64,000 nucleotides of DNA from contig CM062387.1 of assembly GCA_031310005.1 (NCBI GenBank), positions 248,001 through 312,000 on the forward strand, given 5' to 3'. Below the pieces are notes generated by a model. It was not told where the DNA came from and ran no database searches. It saw nothing but the letters and a program-made list of their open reading frames with translations. How positions within the stretch are numbered: position 1 is the stretch's first letter; every line of letters starts with the position of its first letter. Below are positions 43,952-56,174 of the stretch, in pieces. This DNA is from Dactylellina haptotyla. Lineage: Eukaryota > Ascomycota > Orbiliomycetes > Orbiliales > Orbiliaceae. A program made the position numbers and the translations under genes.

Positions 43952-46608
43952 ATGGATTCGGGGTACCCATATACGGAAAAGCATACAAGCGGGACGGAGA
44001 CGTTTAGCAACGTGAACCATCCTCTCACGCCCGCTTATGGCTATGGAATCGTGTTGGGGCTGGGATTTACCTTTGCGTTTGTTATGATTTGCACGACATG
44101 GCTATTGAAGCGATATCAGAACGAGAAGCAGACCGTGGAACAGTGTATGTAGGCAAAATATCTTGGGATTATGATTTAGTTCTCTGGCTAACTTGGAGCC
44201 GCTACAGTTACAACTGCAGGGTATATGACGATCCTCACCCTTTATTTCGGGAATACCTAAGTCTAACGCACTACGCAGACGTGTTGTGAAAACTGGCCTA
44301 GTGGCATGCAGTGTAGTGTCTTCATGGACATGGTCGGCAACCCTCCTGCAATCATCTGGAGTCGCATATCGATATGGCGTTAGCGGACCGTTCTGGTATG
44401 CTTCGGGCGCAACGATTCAAATTTTGCTTTTCGCGACCCTCGCAATCGAGCTGAAACGAAGAGCACCGAACGCGCATACGTTCTTGGAAGCGATTAGAGC
44501 ACGATATGGCTTTTACGCTCATGTCGTATTTATTTTCTTCGGACTATTTACGAATATTTTGTAGGTTTAAACCTTATCCCTAACCGGGTATTGACTACCC
44601 TGTTGCTTAACCACCGTTCTAATTTACCTGGTCCATAGGGTTACGGCAATGCTTTTAACCGGTGGAAGCGCGGTTGTCGAATCGATAACAGGGATGCCGA
44701 CACCCGTGGCATGCTTCATGTTACCCATCGGTGTCGTTTTGTATACCCGTAGGTTACACCGCTAAAATTATTGTTTTGTCTCGGGCAATATTAGCGATTG
44801 CTCCACAGCGGAAGCTAACCACTTATGCAACGCCGACAGTATTCGGAGGTCTTAAAGCGACTTTCATGGCAGATTACATTCATACTTGTGTACTCATGAT
44901 CATTCTCTTGATCTTCGCCGTTACGACATATATCACGAGCCCACTGTTGGGGTCTCCGAAAGCAGTCTACGATATTGTAAGAGCCAAACAAACAACACAC
45001 AGTAGTGAAGGCGAACGCTAATCAATATTTTAGCTGGTGGCTATGGCCAAAGAAAACCCGATCGATGGTAACCAGGGCGGCAGTTATTTGACCATGAGGA
45101 GTCGAGAAGGTGCAATGTTCTTCATTATCAACCTCGTTGGAAACTTCGGTGCCGTCTTTTGCGACAACGGTTATTACAATAAAGCTATCGCTGCGTCGCC
45201 AGTCTCGGCGTTCCCAGGATACGTTCTCGGAGGACTCTCTTGGTTCGGTATTCCTTGGTTAGCAGCAACTACTATGGGCCTTGCTGGCCTCGCTTTGAGC
45301 AATAACCCAGCATTTCCTGTAGGTTTATTGATTCCACAGGCTCCTTTTCACAACTTGCAGCTGACGCCGGAACCATTAGATTTACCCACAACACCTTACC
45401 GTAACCGAAATAAACGCCGGTTTAGTTTTGCCCATGACTGCAACAGCGCTACTGGGCAAAGGGGGCGCCGTATGCGCTATTCTCTTGATATTTATGGTTC
45501 TTACTTCCGCTACGTCTGCTGAGCTCATTTCTGGTATGATAAACATTTCGTCTCTGATAATATATTCAGTTGCCTAACCATTACCACAGTATCTTCCATT
45601 TGCACTTTCGATATCTACCAGTTCTACTTTAAACCTCTTGCTGGCGACCACCAGTTGATTTGGTTCGCACACGCCGTTGTCATCTTATTCGGTGTTTTCT
45701 CCGCTGCTTTTTCCACGGGCCTTTACTACGTTGGCGTTTCTATGGGCTATCTTTACCTCCTAAACGGCATCATCATATCGCCGGCTGTTCTTCCAGCGGC
45801 GCTAACACTCCTATCAAAGCGACAGAGCATGTGGGCAGCGACACTGAGTCCAGTGCTTGGCCTTGCTTGCTCATTGATAACCTGGCTACTCGTCGCGAAA
45901 TTCAAGTACAACGAAATCACTGTCGCTAGCACCGGCCAAAATCTCCCCATGCTCTGCGGGAATGTCGTCGCGCTCTGCAGCCCCGCCATCTTCATCCCGG
46001 TTATAACATACATTACCGGACCTGACAATTATGACTGGATAAGCATGCGTCAGATCCAACTAGTTGGCGAGGGTAACCCCGACAAGGCTTTAGGGCTAGC
46101 CTCTGAGCAACCGGAAACCGTAAATGCGCAAACTGGCGAGGTCACATACATCGACCCGCAACAAGATGAAATGGACCATCTAGAGAAAGTGCTCGGCAGA
46201 TCAAAGAAGATAACTATAGTAATGAGTTTGATTCTCCTCATCGTGTGGCCGATGCCGTTTTTCGGAACCGGATACATCTTTTCTGAAGGCTTCTTCACGG
46301 CTTGGGTATACATCTCTATGGCGTGGTTGATGTTGAGCACGCTATGCGTCAGTATCTACCCGCTCTACGAGAGTAGGAAATCCATAAAACACGTTGTGAC
46401 GTCACTATTCAAGGACTTAACAGGCAAACATCCACAACAGATTCAGAGAGAATGGGAGACCTATGGAAGTAGTACGGAGTATGTTGCAGAGCAGGTCAGA
46501 AGAAACCCTGAGAGCATAGGAAGCAGTTCACGACCACAGACAATGTCACCAGATGTAACGAGTCTGGATGTGGGAGTTGAAGAAGTTCAAATGAAAAGTT
46601 TAAGTTAG
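43952..46608 (+). CDS. DUR3: DUR3-type urea/proton symporter (SSS family)
   Basis: Eight exons: 43952-44144, 44208-44220, 44279-44560, 44639-44748, 44840-44976, 45034-45318, 45380-45533, 45590-46608. The spliced product is 730 aa, as for fungal DUR3. Exon 2 is only 13 nt and supplies most of the conserved FTTAGR stretch. Family blocks recovered in order: [146 protein letters not shown]. It has roughly 15 membrane segments and a hydrophilic C-terminal tail. The protein imports urea (often polyamines too) with protons across the plasma membrane. Every junction keeps frame, so the gene looks intact. The paralogue could differ in substrate. Confidence 0.95.
44208..44220 (+). other. 13-nt micro-exon of the DUR3 gene
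   Basis: Bounded by CTACAG and GTATAT. It encodes 2 nt + TTA-like three codons + 2 nt of the FTTAGR motif. The flanking introns are 63 and 58 nt. Leaving it out would destroy the frame and a conserved motif. Confidence 0.85.
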
Positions 46609-46710
46609 ATGGCATAAATTTATGGGTGTTGGAGTTGGAGTTTCGATCTTGCCTGCTTGTTTTGATTTGAACGGTCTAAGAGACTGTGATATGGAGGCTA
46701 TAATGTAATT

Positions 46711-46716
46711 AATAAA
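46711..46716 (+). terminator. Possible DUR3 polyadenylation signal
   Basis: AATAAA about 100 nt past the DUR3 stop codon in an AT-rich setting. Confidence 0.35.
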
Positions 46717-49700
46717 CGGCGTTAATTGGCATTTTGTTATATAAGTTTACTATAAATTCGATCTTTCGAGGTGTTTTTGTGCCTAGTCTGTCCAATCTCA
46801 TTATCTCGTTACTAGACCAAGTGACGGTATGTAGTCAATTAATCCTACCAGTTTAGTTATGAGAATGTAATTCTACCTCAGTATCAACGTAGAAAAAATG
46901 CAACACATTTACATGCTTCGATGGACTAAAGGCGAGTACCCCGAAAATGAAACTAAGAATGCCTTGAGGCGGCAGCGACAATTGCAGACTCCTGTTGCCA
47001 AGATTCCCAGTATCCGATTTTCATGACGCTGAGTCGACTGGGCACAGCATCGGTTACACGTTCCCAAGGGCATATACTGGTAAAATTTCTACCCTTTGCC
47101 TGCACGCCAAAAGCTGCGGCTGGCCGCGCAAGCTCCGTGGTCGTACCTGGCCATTGAAACACTACTGGCTTTTACCATGTGAAGTACGGAGGGAGCGGAT
47201 TTCATCCCTCCCTTTTGAAGAAGGACCTTCGAATTTTCGACAAGGGATAAATGCACTTTCCTGTATTTGGTATGACGGCACCCAAAATATCGCAACGCAA
47301 AACCATAGGCTAGAGGTGGTGAGACCGAGGAAATACCGTGGACGCGGGGCATCTGCAGGGTACGACGGTATCGGATCGGATACCCCATTGTCGTGTTAGC
47401 AACATCTCCTCTGTGTCAAAATTTGCGACCTAGAACCTATGCCGTCTGTCTTTCTCGTGAATCTAGTGATACAGGGGACGGGAGCTGAAATGTTTCATAG
47501 ACAAGTCTTTCCCTGGTCAAAGGGTCGTGCAGTGTTTTCGAAACGGTGGAACGAAAGCGGGGAAGGGAAAAAGCTGTGATCTCGGCTGGGTGCGTGTCAG
47601 ATTACACTAGGAAGGGTTTAGTCTTTAGATGGCATTGCGACGTATTGCTAGAAATTGTTATACTGCCAGCGCTTGGATATCAGACCATACGTCTATCAAG
47701 AATCCCTGATGTTTAACTCCCTGCCTACCCCTCTGAAACTTGTTTTTAGTGATCTTCAGCCCGGATTTCTAGTAAGCCACTGGGCGGCACGGCAGCTACG
47801 GACCGGAATTTAAGGAATATAACTGAAGCGCTAGAGTAAACCATCATGGCAATCATGGATATGGCAGAGATTGATTGGCTGGAGGATAGCTAAATTTTCC
47901 GACTACTTTCAAGCCCTGGACCATTTACTACGTTTATGTTACAGATGAAACTTTGATGCCTAAGTTGATCTTCTGGGAAGTGATATCACTTCTGATGACC
48001 GGGAGCTCTCAGCTGTGAAAATCGAAAGAAGTCCAGGGAAGTTAATGTTGTAGATCGGTTACTCGCGATATGGTACTTACAGCCGAAGTAGCAGATGATA
48101 AGAAATCCAAGATTTCAAGAAGCGAGAATGCTGAAAAGTGTACGAGGGGTGGTAAAGTGAGACTCATGTCATCGTAAACCCGATCGCGAAGCGAGCGAGG
48201 ATCGGCGTCGGGCATTGATGTCACGTAAATTTTTCCATTTGATATTCTTATTCCCCGACAAGCCGGCGGGTACACATGCACTTGTGGAAGGAAGGTGTCA
48301 GATTGGTCTCGATCTCGGATACATCTCTCAGATTCGAGCGTTGAGTATCGGCTCCTCTCCACGCTCGTTACTAAGCTCCAGATTCACAAATCGTTGTTGT
48401 TACCAGCATGATAACTCATATCCCAGTTAATATTCCACAAGAGATTTCCAAGAACTCTTGGTTTTGGTACGAGCCGTGGCTACTGGCCTTGCATGCACAA
48501 CCCGAAACTAATCGAAGGCATGCTGGTCATAATCTGACCGAGGCTATGAAAACCGATCATAATAATAGCTGCGTTTGACATATATCGGCGGGCTCAGTAC
48601 TACGATGCTAGCTCTCAGAGACCAATACAGATCATCTTGAAGATCGAATACTCTATACGGTGTTTTTTCATGGTATTTTGAGACCATCGAGATCAACTGC
48701 GATTGCTACATGCCAATACAGTAACACGATTTGCTGTTCAGACTTCCAGCCCCAGCAAAGTGCAATTTCGTGGCTGAAGGGATCACGAAAGAGGCTAAAA
48801 CAATACGGCATTCCAGATATAGATATCCATGCTGGATGGATTTTCGACAGCTTCCTCTTCCGTGTTACCATGCTGTGCACAATGTGTTGGAGGACCCGGG
48901 GTTGAGACAATGCGGCAAGGATACCTCGCCAAGAGTTTTAACGAAGCTACGAACCCTTCAAAAATTTTGGGCACTGAGTAGAAAGATGATAAGGTTTTTC
49001 TAGAAGTTCTTTGGCGGGAGAGGTGGAATGCGCGGGTGAGAGCTCTGGCTAGAAACGGGTACGTTGGAGAGAAAATTGAGAAATCTTCAAAGGTCAATTT
49101 CGGCACAGCCATCTGCTACGCGACTCGAATGACTTTCCAATCGTCTGTAACTGCTATTATAGATCGATATTCACGATGCTACCCGATCTCAGACATCAGA
49201 AAATCACTTCCTGATACCGAGGGACGTATCTATTGGAAGTAAGACCCTAGATAGTTTCGTCATAAAATTTTTCTATCGGTCCCGAATACCGAAGATATGC
49301 GGTCCCTAGAACCTTTCAGAGGCTGAGCTCTAGCAAAAATCAAGACAAGGTGCGGGGAACGTTCCATCTGTGGTTACACTAGCCGTACAGGAACAGGCCA
49401 ATTGGACACCTGCAAGATAAATAGATAAATAAAAATAAACCTTTTGAACACACGGATTTTCCTACATCCCCATACCTGGCAACCAGAGAAGTTCGCCGAA
49501 GAAATATTTTCTGGAAAATTGAACACCAGCCAGTTCGGGAAAATCTGGGGCAGAATGTCAAGGATCGGCGAACGCCATCTTTCTAATATGGGTTTATTAC
49601 TGTCCTGATATCAAAGCGTGTATGCATGTACGTATCTAGAGATCCAGAAATTGATATATTAAAAACGCGAATGGTAATGAAACAAAGCTATCAATGGCTC

Positions 49701-50825
49701 TCCGCGCGGACAAATGCATGAAGATGTATTTCGCAGTGATTATCGGCCTAGAATGAGATTACTAGGCCGTCGTAGACTCCTCGGGGACTTTTCTCGACGA
49801 ACTTTCATGCAGACGAGTTAAGCGAATATTTGTGTTGCATGTTGCGGACATTCGCCCTATTGGGACTCAACTTCCATTTCCGGACAAGGGTACCTCCCAG
49901 TGGTTGATACGTTGCCGGCCAGGGGCCTCTCAAAGATTTTTTCTTGCTCCGGCGAAGACGAAACAATTGGAAAACATTTACTATACGATGCGGCTTCCGA
50001 AGGGAAAGTGGAACTGTGGTCCCTCGCTTGTGAGGGACATGCGTGCCGGGCACAGTCCCGGAAACCGCATGGTCTTGGACTGGTGGCCTCTGTTGTGCTG
50101 ATACTCCACTGGCTAGAACATATTCGCCGCAATACATGCCTTCTATTTCAGAAGCAATTGCATGATTCTAAGAGTTTGGATTGGAGGAACACAAAACTGG
50201 AAAAAATTTGCCTCCTGCCTTATGAAAGAGATCTCGCTCGTCCATGGTACTCGAGATACTAGTGATTAAGGGTCCGATCCATATCAAATCAAACCGAGCA
50301 GCTACCAGAATCAGAACAATGAGCTCAAAAGCGGCCCTGGATAGAAAATATTCGCTAAGGAAAAGAGTGAAATTGAACCGCCATGCGGACAGCTCCTAGC
50401 CTCAGCTCAGTGCAGAAATGGAAGCCCCATATTGTCGGGTCTACCTTCTCTCACCAGGACCGGTGCAGACCGATTATCGAAGAAATAGAAGCAAAAAGAG
50501 ACCCCGAAGAAAAAGAAACAACTGCGGCCTTGCGGCAAGGCCCATCTGAACCCTTGTAGGGATAACGAAGCAGCTAAACATATCAACCCATGCGATGAAA
50601 AGGACATGGGGGGCCGGTAACTTTCCCATTCAGCAGGTTCTACTTCCGGATACCGTGCTGCCCGTCATGACAGCACTATGATGTTGCAGAAGCTAGTAGA
50701 GCTGAGCGACAGTAGGGGACGGAGCTTCATGCCATCGTGCGAGAGGCGCAGGAAAATCTTCGCATAGCATGATGTCGGGCTCTAAGAAGCTAACTGCGGA
50801 AGAAATTATTTGGACATTCGGGGTC

Positions 50826-50831
50826 TATAAA
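50826..50831 (+). promoter_or_regulatory. TATA box of the tyrosinase gene
   Basis: TATAAA, 210 nt before the start codon. The leader between them is AT-rich with TAATATAATC-like runs. Confidence 0.45.
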
Positions 50832-51035
50832 GACCAGTAAGTCCGCGACTGTCAGATGGAGATCTCTCTAGCCTATCATCAGTTTTCCTACAAAGCATCT
50901 ATGTGCGACATCAACATTCGTTTATCCCGAAAACAATTGATTCATCCAATATAATAATTGAATAAAGCGCGCAGTCCTTTTACCAGCCGGACATTCCGTC
51001 TTTGAAATCTCCATCACATTTTAATATAATCAATA

Positions 51036-53017
51036 ATGGCTGTTTGGTCGTCGTTAAAATATGCCATTGCGGCATCCTGCGCTCTAAGCCTTACACAAGT
51101 CGCGGAAGCTCTACCGACAGAAAACGGTATATCAGAGTGGGTCACCAACGACAGTAACGGACTATTCCGTAGACAAAATGCCATTGCTTTCTCCGGTGTC
51201 CAGCAAGGTTTCGGGCCCGCTCAGGGCCAAGTTCCTCTCCGCAAGGAAATCAGACAAATGATCCAGAACCCAACCGAGTTCAACTTGTTCATCTTGGCTC
51301 TGCAGAGAATGCAACAGCAGCCTCAGAGCTCTGATACTTCCTACTATGGTATGGCGGGTATCCACGGCCGACCATACAAAGCGTGGAACAACAACTTTGG
51401 CCAGGGAAATCCAAACTCCGGATACTGCACCCACGCTGATGTGCTCTTCCTATCGTGGCATCGACCATATCTCGCTCTCTACGAGCAGATTATCTGGGAG
51501 CACGCCCGAAATATCGTCAATGAGTTCCAGGAGCCTCGGAGATCTGCCTACAACGCGGTTCTTCCAACACTCCGTATCCCATACTGGGACTGGGCTATGG
51601 ATGCCAGAATGCCACCCCAGGTTGGCGAGATGCAAACTATCCAAGTTGAGACTCCTCGCGGTCAACAAAATATCGCAAACCCACTTTACTCATACCGCTT
51701 CACTTCTTTGAATGAGATCCCAGACCAGCCGTTCAACCGTATGCCAGAGACAGTGCGCTTCCCAGCCCAGATGTCTAATGGCCAATACGTTTCTCAGCCG
51801 CAAGCCGTCAATAACGCTTTGCAGAGAATTGGTGGTAACTTGCGCAGCCGAGTTTACCAACTTCTGACCGCATACAAACAATACAACCAGGTCTCCAGCA
51901 AGGCCGCCGCCCAATCCAACAATGGTCAACTCGACTCCATCGAGGGTGTTCACGATACCATCCACGGTACTGTTGGCTCCGGTGGCCACATGGGGTGGGT
52001 GGACGTATCCGCTTTTGACCCAATTTTGTAAGCTTAAACCTAACATAATCTATCTATACTTTACTAACATATCGCAGCTGGCTCCACCACACCAACATTG
52101 ACCGTCTCTTCGCTATCTGGCAGGGAATCAACCCGTCTTCGTACCAACTTTCCGGCCGCAGCATGGGTACCTTTGCTATCCAGCAGGGCACCCAAGAAGA
52201 CTTGAACACTCCCCTCCCACCTTTCCGTCAAACCGCAAATGCATACTACACTAGTGCCACAGCAGCGCGCACCAAGAACTTCGGCTACGCCTACTCGGAG
52301 ACCATCGATTGGCAGACCGGCGCGGGTACCCAAAGCGGCCCGGGATCAGTTATTGCTGCAGTCAATAACCTCTACGGTCGCGGTACTCCAGCCATGTCCC
52401 TCAGCAGCGCGGGCCGTATCGCAATGCGCAAACGTGAACTCGGCCAGCCGCTCAAGCGAGCGGATGCCAAACCAGCTCAGTTCTTGAATAACCCACCAAC
52501 GCCTGACTCCCTCTCCACTGTTGAACACAAGATTGTTGAAAACGGCAAGTACGACGAGTGGATTGCTGATATCAAGGTCAACAATGACGCTTTGAACGGT
52601 ACTTTCAGCATCCACGTTTTCTTGGGCGAGTTTGCCACCGAGGTTACATCTTGGGCTACTGATAAGAACCTCGTTGGTACCCACGTTGTCTTCACTGCTG
52701 TCGGCGGTGGTATGGCTGATCTCGTTTCTGGAACCGTCCCGCTCACCTCCGCCCTTTTGAATAAGATTGTTACTGGAGATCTCCAGAACCTCAAGCCTGA
52801 GACTGTTGTTCCATATCTCCAGAAGAACTTACGCCTCAAAGTTGCCCTTCCTGACGGAAAGACATCCGCTGAAATCAAGAGCGTCGAGGGATTGAAGGTT
52901 CAAGTTGCAGCCGCTGAGGTTACAGTGCCTGCTACCAACGAGGAGCTGCCAATCTGGGGTGATTACCAAGTCAAGTTCGAGCCAGTTGATGTGCCAAAGG
53001 GTCTCTTCGGCGTTTAA
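51036..53017 (+). CDS. Secreted tyrosinase (type-3 copper monophenol monooxygenase)
   Basis: Two exons (51036-52027, 52078-53017; 50-nt intron with CTAAC branch) encode 643 aa. A signal peptide covers about residues 1-25, and RR45-46 before QNAIAF is a likely Kex2 pro-site. CuA ligands: H110 in GIHGRP, H133 in YCTHAD (with C131 placed for the Cys-His thioether), H142 in SWHRPY. CuB ligands: H306 and H310 in GVHDTIHG and one of the HH334-335 in DPIFWLHHTNIDR; the intron falls inside this last motif. After the catalytic core, a YAYSETIDW stretch precedes dibasic sites KR450 and KR458. The C-terminal about 190 residues form the shielding prodomain known in fungal tyrosinases, removed to activate the enzyme. 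It oxidises monophenols and o-diphenols to quinones (melanin-type chemistry), here probably outside the cell. All copper ligands are present. Confidence 0.96.
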
Positions 53018-53701
53018 AGTAGTAAAATTACTGACAGCCTCTGTCTATTTTAAAGCTGGGCTTTGGACAAAAATTACAAAATATAAAGGAATTGGTAATG
53101 GATTGGGGGGAGTTGGAAATATAATACCCGAGGGTCGGGACGCACACTCACAGGTTTAGAGTCGATATAATCCTGTATATTCTTGTATATCAGCATTAAT
53201 TCTGCATTTTGGGATGGAGTTTTTTTTTATGAGGTCGATTAGGACCACTGTGTATATATTTTTTCTTTTGTTCGTTTTGAAAAGCCTGTATATTATTTGC
53301 CGCTGAATGAGTTTAATATGGATCGCCATTACTCTAAACCATCATTACGATTACAATATTTTAAATCGTGTCCAGTTTTTCATAAACCTAGCAACTACCT
53401 TTGGAAGATTACAAGAACCAGCCTCACCATATTCAATCGACTTTTGCCAAAGCAATATAGTCCACTTCGTGAGCTGTAGATACGGGGTCGTAAATTTGTG
53501 TTGTCAGCGGCGTCATTGGTGGTGCCACAAAACGTGTTGTACGACGTCCAACCTTCCCTTTTCGGAACAGTGCAAACCAGCGCGCATGCGAGCTCCAAAT
53601 ATTCGCGTGTCGCATTCAATCCAATCACTAATTTCAATATCCGCAGTCTATACCTTACATATCCTTCCTCCCGTTATACACCCGATTCCATATACCCAAC
53701 C
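53018..53701. other. Intergenic between tyrosinase and WBP11-like gene
   Basis: AT-rich 3' flank of the tyrosinase and the CT-rich leader of the next gene. The frame of the next gene is open upstream of its ATG at 53702, but the sequence there does not resemble the family. Confidence 0.55.
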
Positions 53702-54530
53702 ATGGCGAAAGACAAAGAACGAACGTTGAACCCCGCGCTCTCTCACCACAAATCTACGAAACAAAAGGCACTCGCAAAATCCCAGAAACAGCGACTACAA
53801 AACCGCCAGGAGAAACTAGCGCGGCGGAATCCCGACAGGATACAGCGGCAGATCGATGAGCTGCGCGAGAAGGAAGAGAAGGGGTTGGCGCTGAGCGCGC
53901 ATGAGAAGAAGACGGTGGAGGAGCTGGAGAGGGATGTTAAGGCTGTGAGGAAGGCGAGGGACGTGGTTGGTGTTCCTGCGGATGTACAGAAGCGGGAGAG
54001 GGAACGAGCAGCGCAGAGGGGGGACCGAGGGGGCGGGGATAGAGGGAGGGGAGGGTTTCGCGGACGAGGTAGGGGGGGTAGAGGTGGTGGGTTTGGGCAG
54101 GGCGGGCAGAGGTTTGGAGGACGTGATGATGATGGAGAGGATTCTGGTAAGTTGCCACCTTTGATACCCATTTCTGCAGTAGAAATGCTAATTGAGTATT
54201 ATAGATGCGTCGACTGCTTCGTCCGTTATAAATATCCCGTTACCAGATGGACCGCCGCCGTTACCGCAACTTCAAATTGGTAGAAAGGACGGAGAGCCAC
54301 TCGCGGCGCATCTCACAGGGTTACCTTCTAGGCCGGGTGCCTCAAGTGCGGAAGCTGCCCCATCCAAACCTGTAGTAACAACATATTCTTCGGCACCAGT
54401 AATGCGCGATCTTAGAAAAGAGGCGATGTTATTCATGCCGGCGGCCGTACAGAGGCAGAAGAAAGTAACAGATGCGATTGAGAAGATCAAAAAGGACGCG
54501 GAGGACTTGAATATCACCGATGAGAATTGA
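53702..54530 (+). CDS. WBP11 N-domain protein, splicing-factor type, with RGG box
   Basis: Two exons (53702-54146, 54205-54530; 58-nt intron) encode 256 aa. The N-terminus matches the WBP11 N-terminal domain: KERTLNPALSHHKSTKQKAL, EKLARRNPDRIQRQIDELRE, then LEEL-type helix ERDVKAVRKARDVVG (about residues 5-95, basic and coiled). A glycine/arginine-rich RGG box follows (about 106-140), then a Pro-rich linker (PLPDGPPPLPQ) and a C-terminal helix. WBP11-type proteins are nuclear and act in pre-mRNA splicing with WW-domain partners. The protein is much shorter than animal WBP11, which carries long proline-rich tails, but similar to small fungal forms. The downstream exon supplies the Pro-rich segment, so splicing of its own transcript controls that part. 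Confidence 0.85.
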
Positions 54531-54935
54531 ATTCTCTGCTCTCTCGTTTCGGTTTGCATGTATTACGGCGCATATTAGACTTGGCTTTGACATTTGGGTG
54601 TAAAATTATCATATCACGGAGTTGAATTATGGGAAACACAATTCATGAATTGCTCGAGCGCTCAGAACCTCAATTCACACCACCTAAGATACCATGAACC
54701 ATCATAGGTATTTCTTGGTGACATAGCTCCATCAACTAAAACTGCACCGAAGTCAATGCGGTGGAATTGTGCGGTCTGCTCGAGTTGGATTGGCGAATCA
54801 TCCCGCCCGAGCTGAGCTGCAGATGACTCCGACCTGCAGCCCCGAAAAACGCGGGGCAACAAAACACCCGACTTGGCTGCAAATCGCATTGGCCACAACA
54901 CGCAGTTGACTCATGCCAATTCTGTTGGAATGCCA

Positions 54936-55042
54936 CTAACGTAGCTAACGTTAGCCAGCATCTCCGAGCAGGGTAACAGACTCGAACATCAAAATGGGCC
55001 GGGGGAACGTTAGTTTAGGTTGCCTGTTGGGGGCTAACGTTA
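54936..55042. promoter_or_regulatory. Cluster of GCTAACGTTAGC-like palindromic sites
   Basis: Within 107 bp: CTAACGT at 54936, the perfect 12-nt palindrome GCTAACGTTAGC at 54944-54955, AACGTTAG at 55006-55013 and GCTAACGTTA at 55033-55042. The last two sites are each preceded by GGGGG. The set sits 195-300 bp upstream of the TATA box of the YciI-like gene, as expected for an upstream activating or repressing element. The binding factor is unknown; Myb-type proteins recognise YAACG cores. Confidence 0.55.
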
Positions 55043-55235
55043 CGCAGGAAGTGGGGAAACTCTTCAACACCCCCGACGGCGCTGTGAAACCCTTTCAATA
55101 ATTGAATGTGGGTCCGAAGATGCATATCCCTTTGCATTGGAGAGAGGAGAGAGAAAAGGTTGTCCCGTGAGCTCGTGAGGAGAGGAGAAAGCAGACGTGT
55201 CTGGAAGCGTGTCTGGTTCAGTCAATCGAATTGTC

Positions 55236-55241
55236 TATAAA
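55236..55241 (+). promoter_or_regulatory. TATA box of the YciI-like gene
   Basis: TATAAA followed about 20 nt later by a CT-rich stretch typical of fungal transcription starts; 163 nt before the ATG. Confidence 0.6.
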
Positions 55242-55403
55242 TTCGGGCATCTTCCTCGTCTTCTATTACCTTTCTATCATCAGCCAGCAGCATCTTATAG
55301 CCTCCGCTCTACAATCAAACTTGCAATATCTCTTACAATTACCCATTTAAACTTCTAACAATCACCTTCAAGACCTCTTCTTATTAAATCTTAATCTTTC
55401 AAA

Positions 55404-55925
55404 ATGCCTCGATTCATTCTCTTCATCAAGGCCGACGAGGACTCAGAGTCCGGCAAGATGCCACCAAAAGAAGCAATCGAAGGCATGACCGCCTTCTGGA
55501 AAGAACTCGTCGCCGCCGGCGTCCTAGTTTACGGTGACGGTACGCTCACCATAAGCCCATACCCTGTGTCCCTTTAATACTGAAATAAACTAATAATAAT
55601 GAAAATAGGCATGCACGCCTCCTCCCGCGGCCACAGAATCGTCTTCCCAGGCGGCGGTTCAGGCCCCGAAGTCAAAAAGGGTCCATTCCCAATCAACGAG
55701 GTCGTCTGCGGCTTCTGGATTCTGGAAACCAAAGACGAAGAAGAGGCGCTCAATTGGGCTAAGAAGTGTCCGGTTATTAATGCACCCAACGGGTGTACGC
55801 TTGAGTTGAGACCGTTCATCACGATGGATGACGCGAAGGATAGCTTTACGGATGAGATGAAGAAGACTCACGAGGAAGGGAGGAAGTTGATTGATGAGAA
55901 GTTGGGGTTTAAGAGTAAAGAGTGA
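55404..55925 (+). CDS. YciI/DGPF-domain small protein
   Basis: Two exons (55404-55539, 55609-55925; 69-nt intron) give 150 aa. The whole protein is one YCII-related (DGPF) domain, a ferredoxin-like alpha/beta fold. The N-terminal strand is PRFILFIKADEDSE, the middle block KKGPFPINEVVCGFWILE corresponds to the family's DGPF-x-E-x-GG-hxhh motif (here KGPF), and the helix DEEEALNWAKKCPV and strand CTLELRPF follow. Relatives are small dimeric enzymes or binding proteins of mostly unknown substrate. The fold is clear; a catalytic role is not. The strong promoter layout and possible operator cluster suggest regulated expression. Confidence 0.88.
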
Positions 55926-56174
55926 TTTGGGCGGGGATGTTAGGAATTACATTTTTGGATGTGAGAATGAAAAGTAGGAAGATGGAAAATATGGCTTATT
56001 TGTGCTTAAATGGTGTTTTACGGATACGATAATGAAATTACTTTTACTATTAGGACTTGTACTTGATCAAAAAAGTATATTAATAGTAGTGATGGTTATA
56101 TACATGCATCTATGCATGTAAAGAAGAAGAAAAAGAGAGAGAGAAGGAGAGAAGGCGGCAGGAAGAAGAAGGAA
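55926..56174. other. Short convergent intergenic region
   Basis: The 3' flanks of the YciI-like gene (+) and the Pro/Ser/Arg-rich gene (-) meet here. It contains purine-rich runs (AAGAAGAAGAAAAAG) near 56117-56175 that continue into the coding end of the minus-strand gene. Confidence 0.55.

Larger units (their letters stand above)
46609..51035. other. 4.4-kb gene-poor stretch
   Basis: Between DUR3 and the tyrosinase I find only short, unrelated ORFs on both strands (the longest about 130 codons). The left end holds the DUR3 3' UTR and the right end the tyrosinase promoter. A decayed transposon could hide here but I see no terminal repeats. Confidence 0.5.
54531..55403. other. Intergenic and promoter of the YciI-like gene
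   Basis: Contains a cluster of TAACGTTA-type palindromes (54936-55042), a TATAAA box (55236-55241) and a CT-rich leader. The first 300 nt after the WBP11-like stop show nothing recognisable. Confidence 0.6.
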
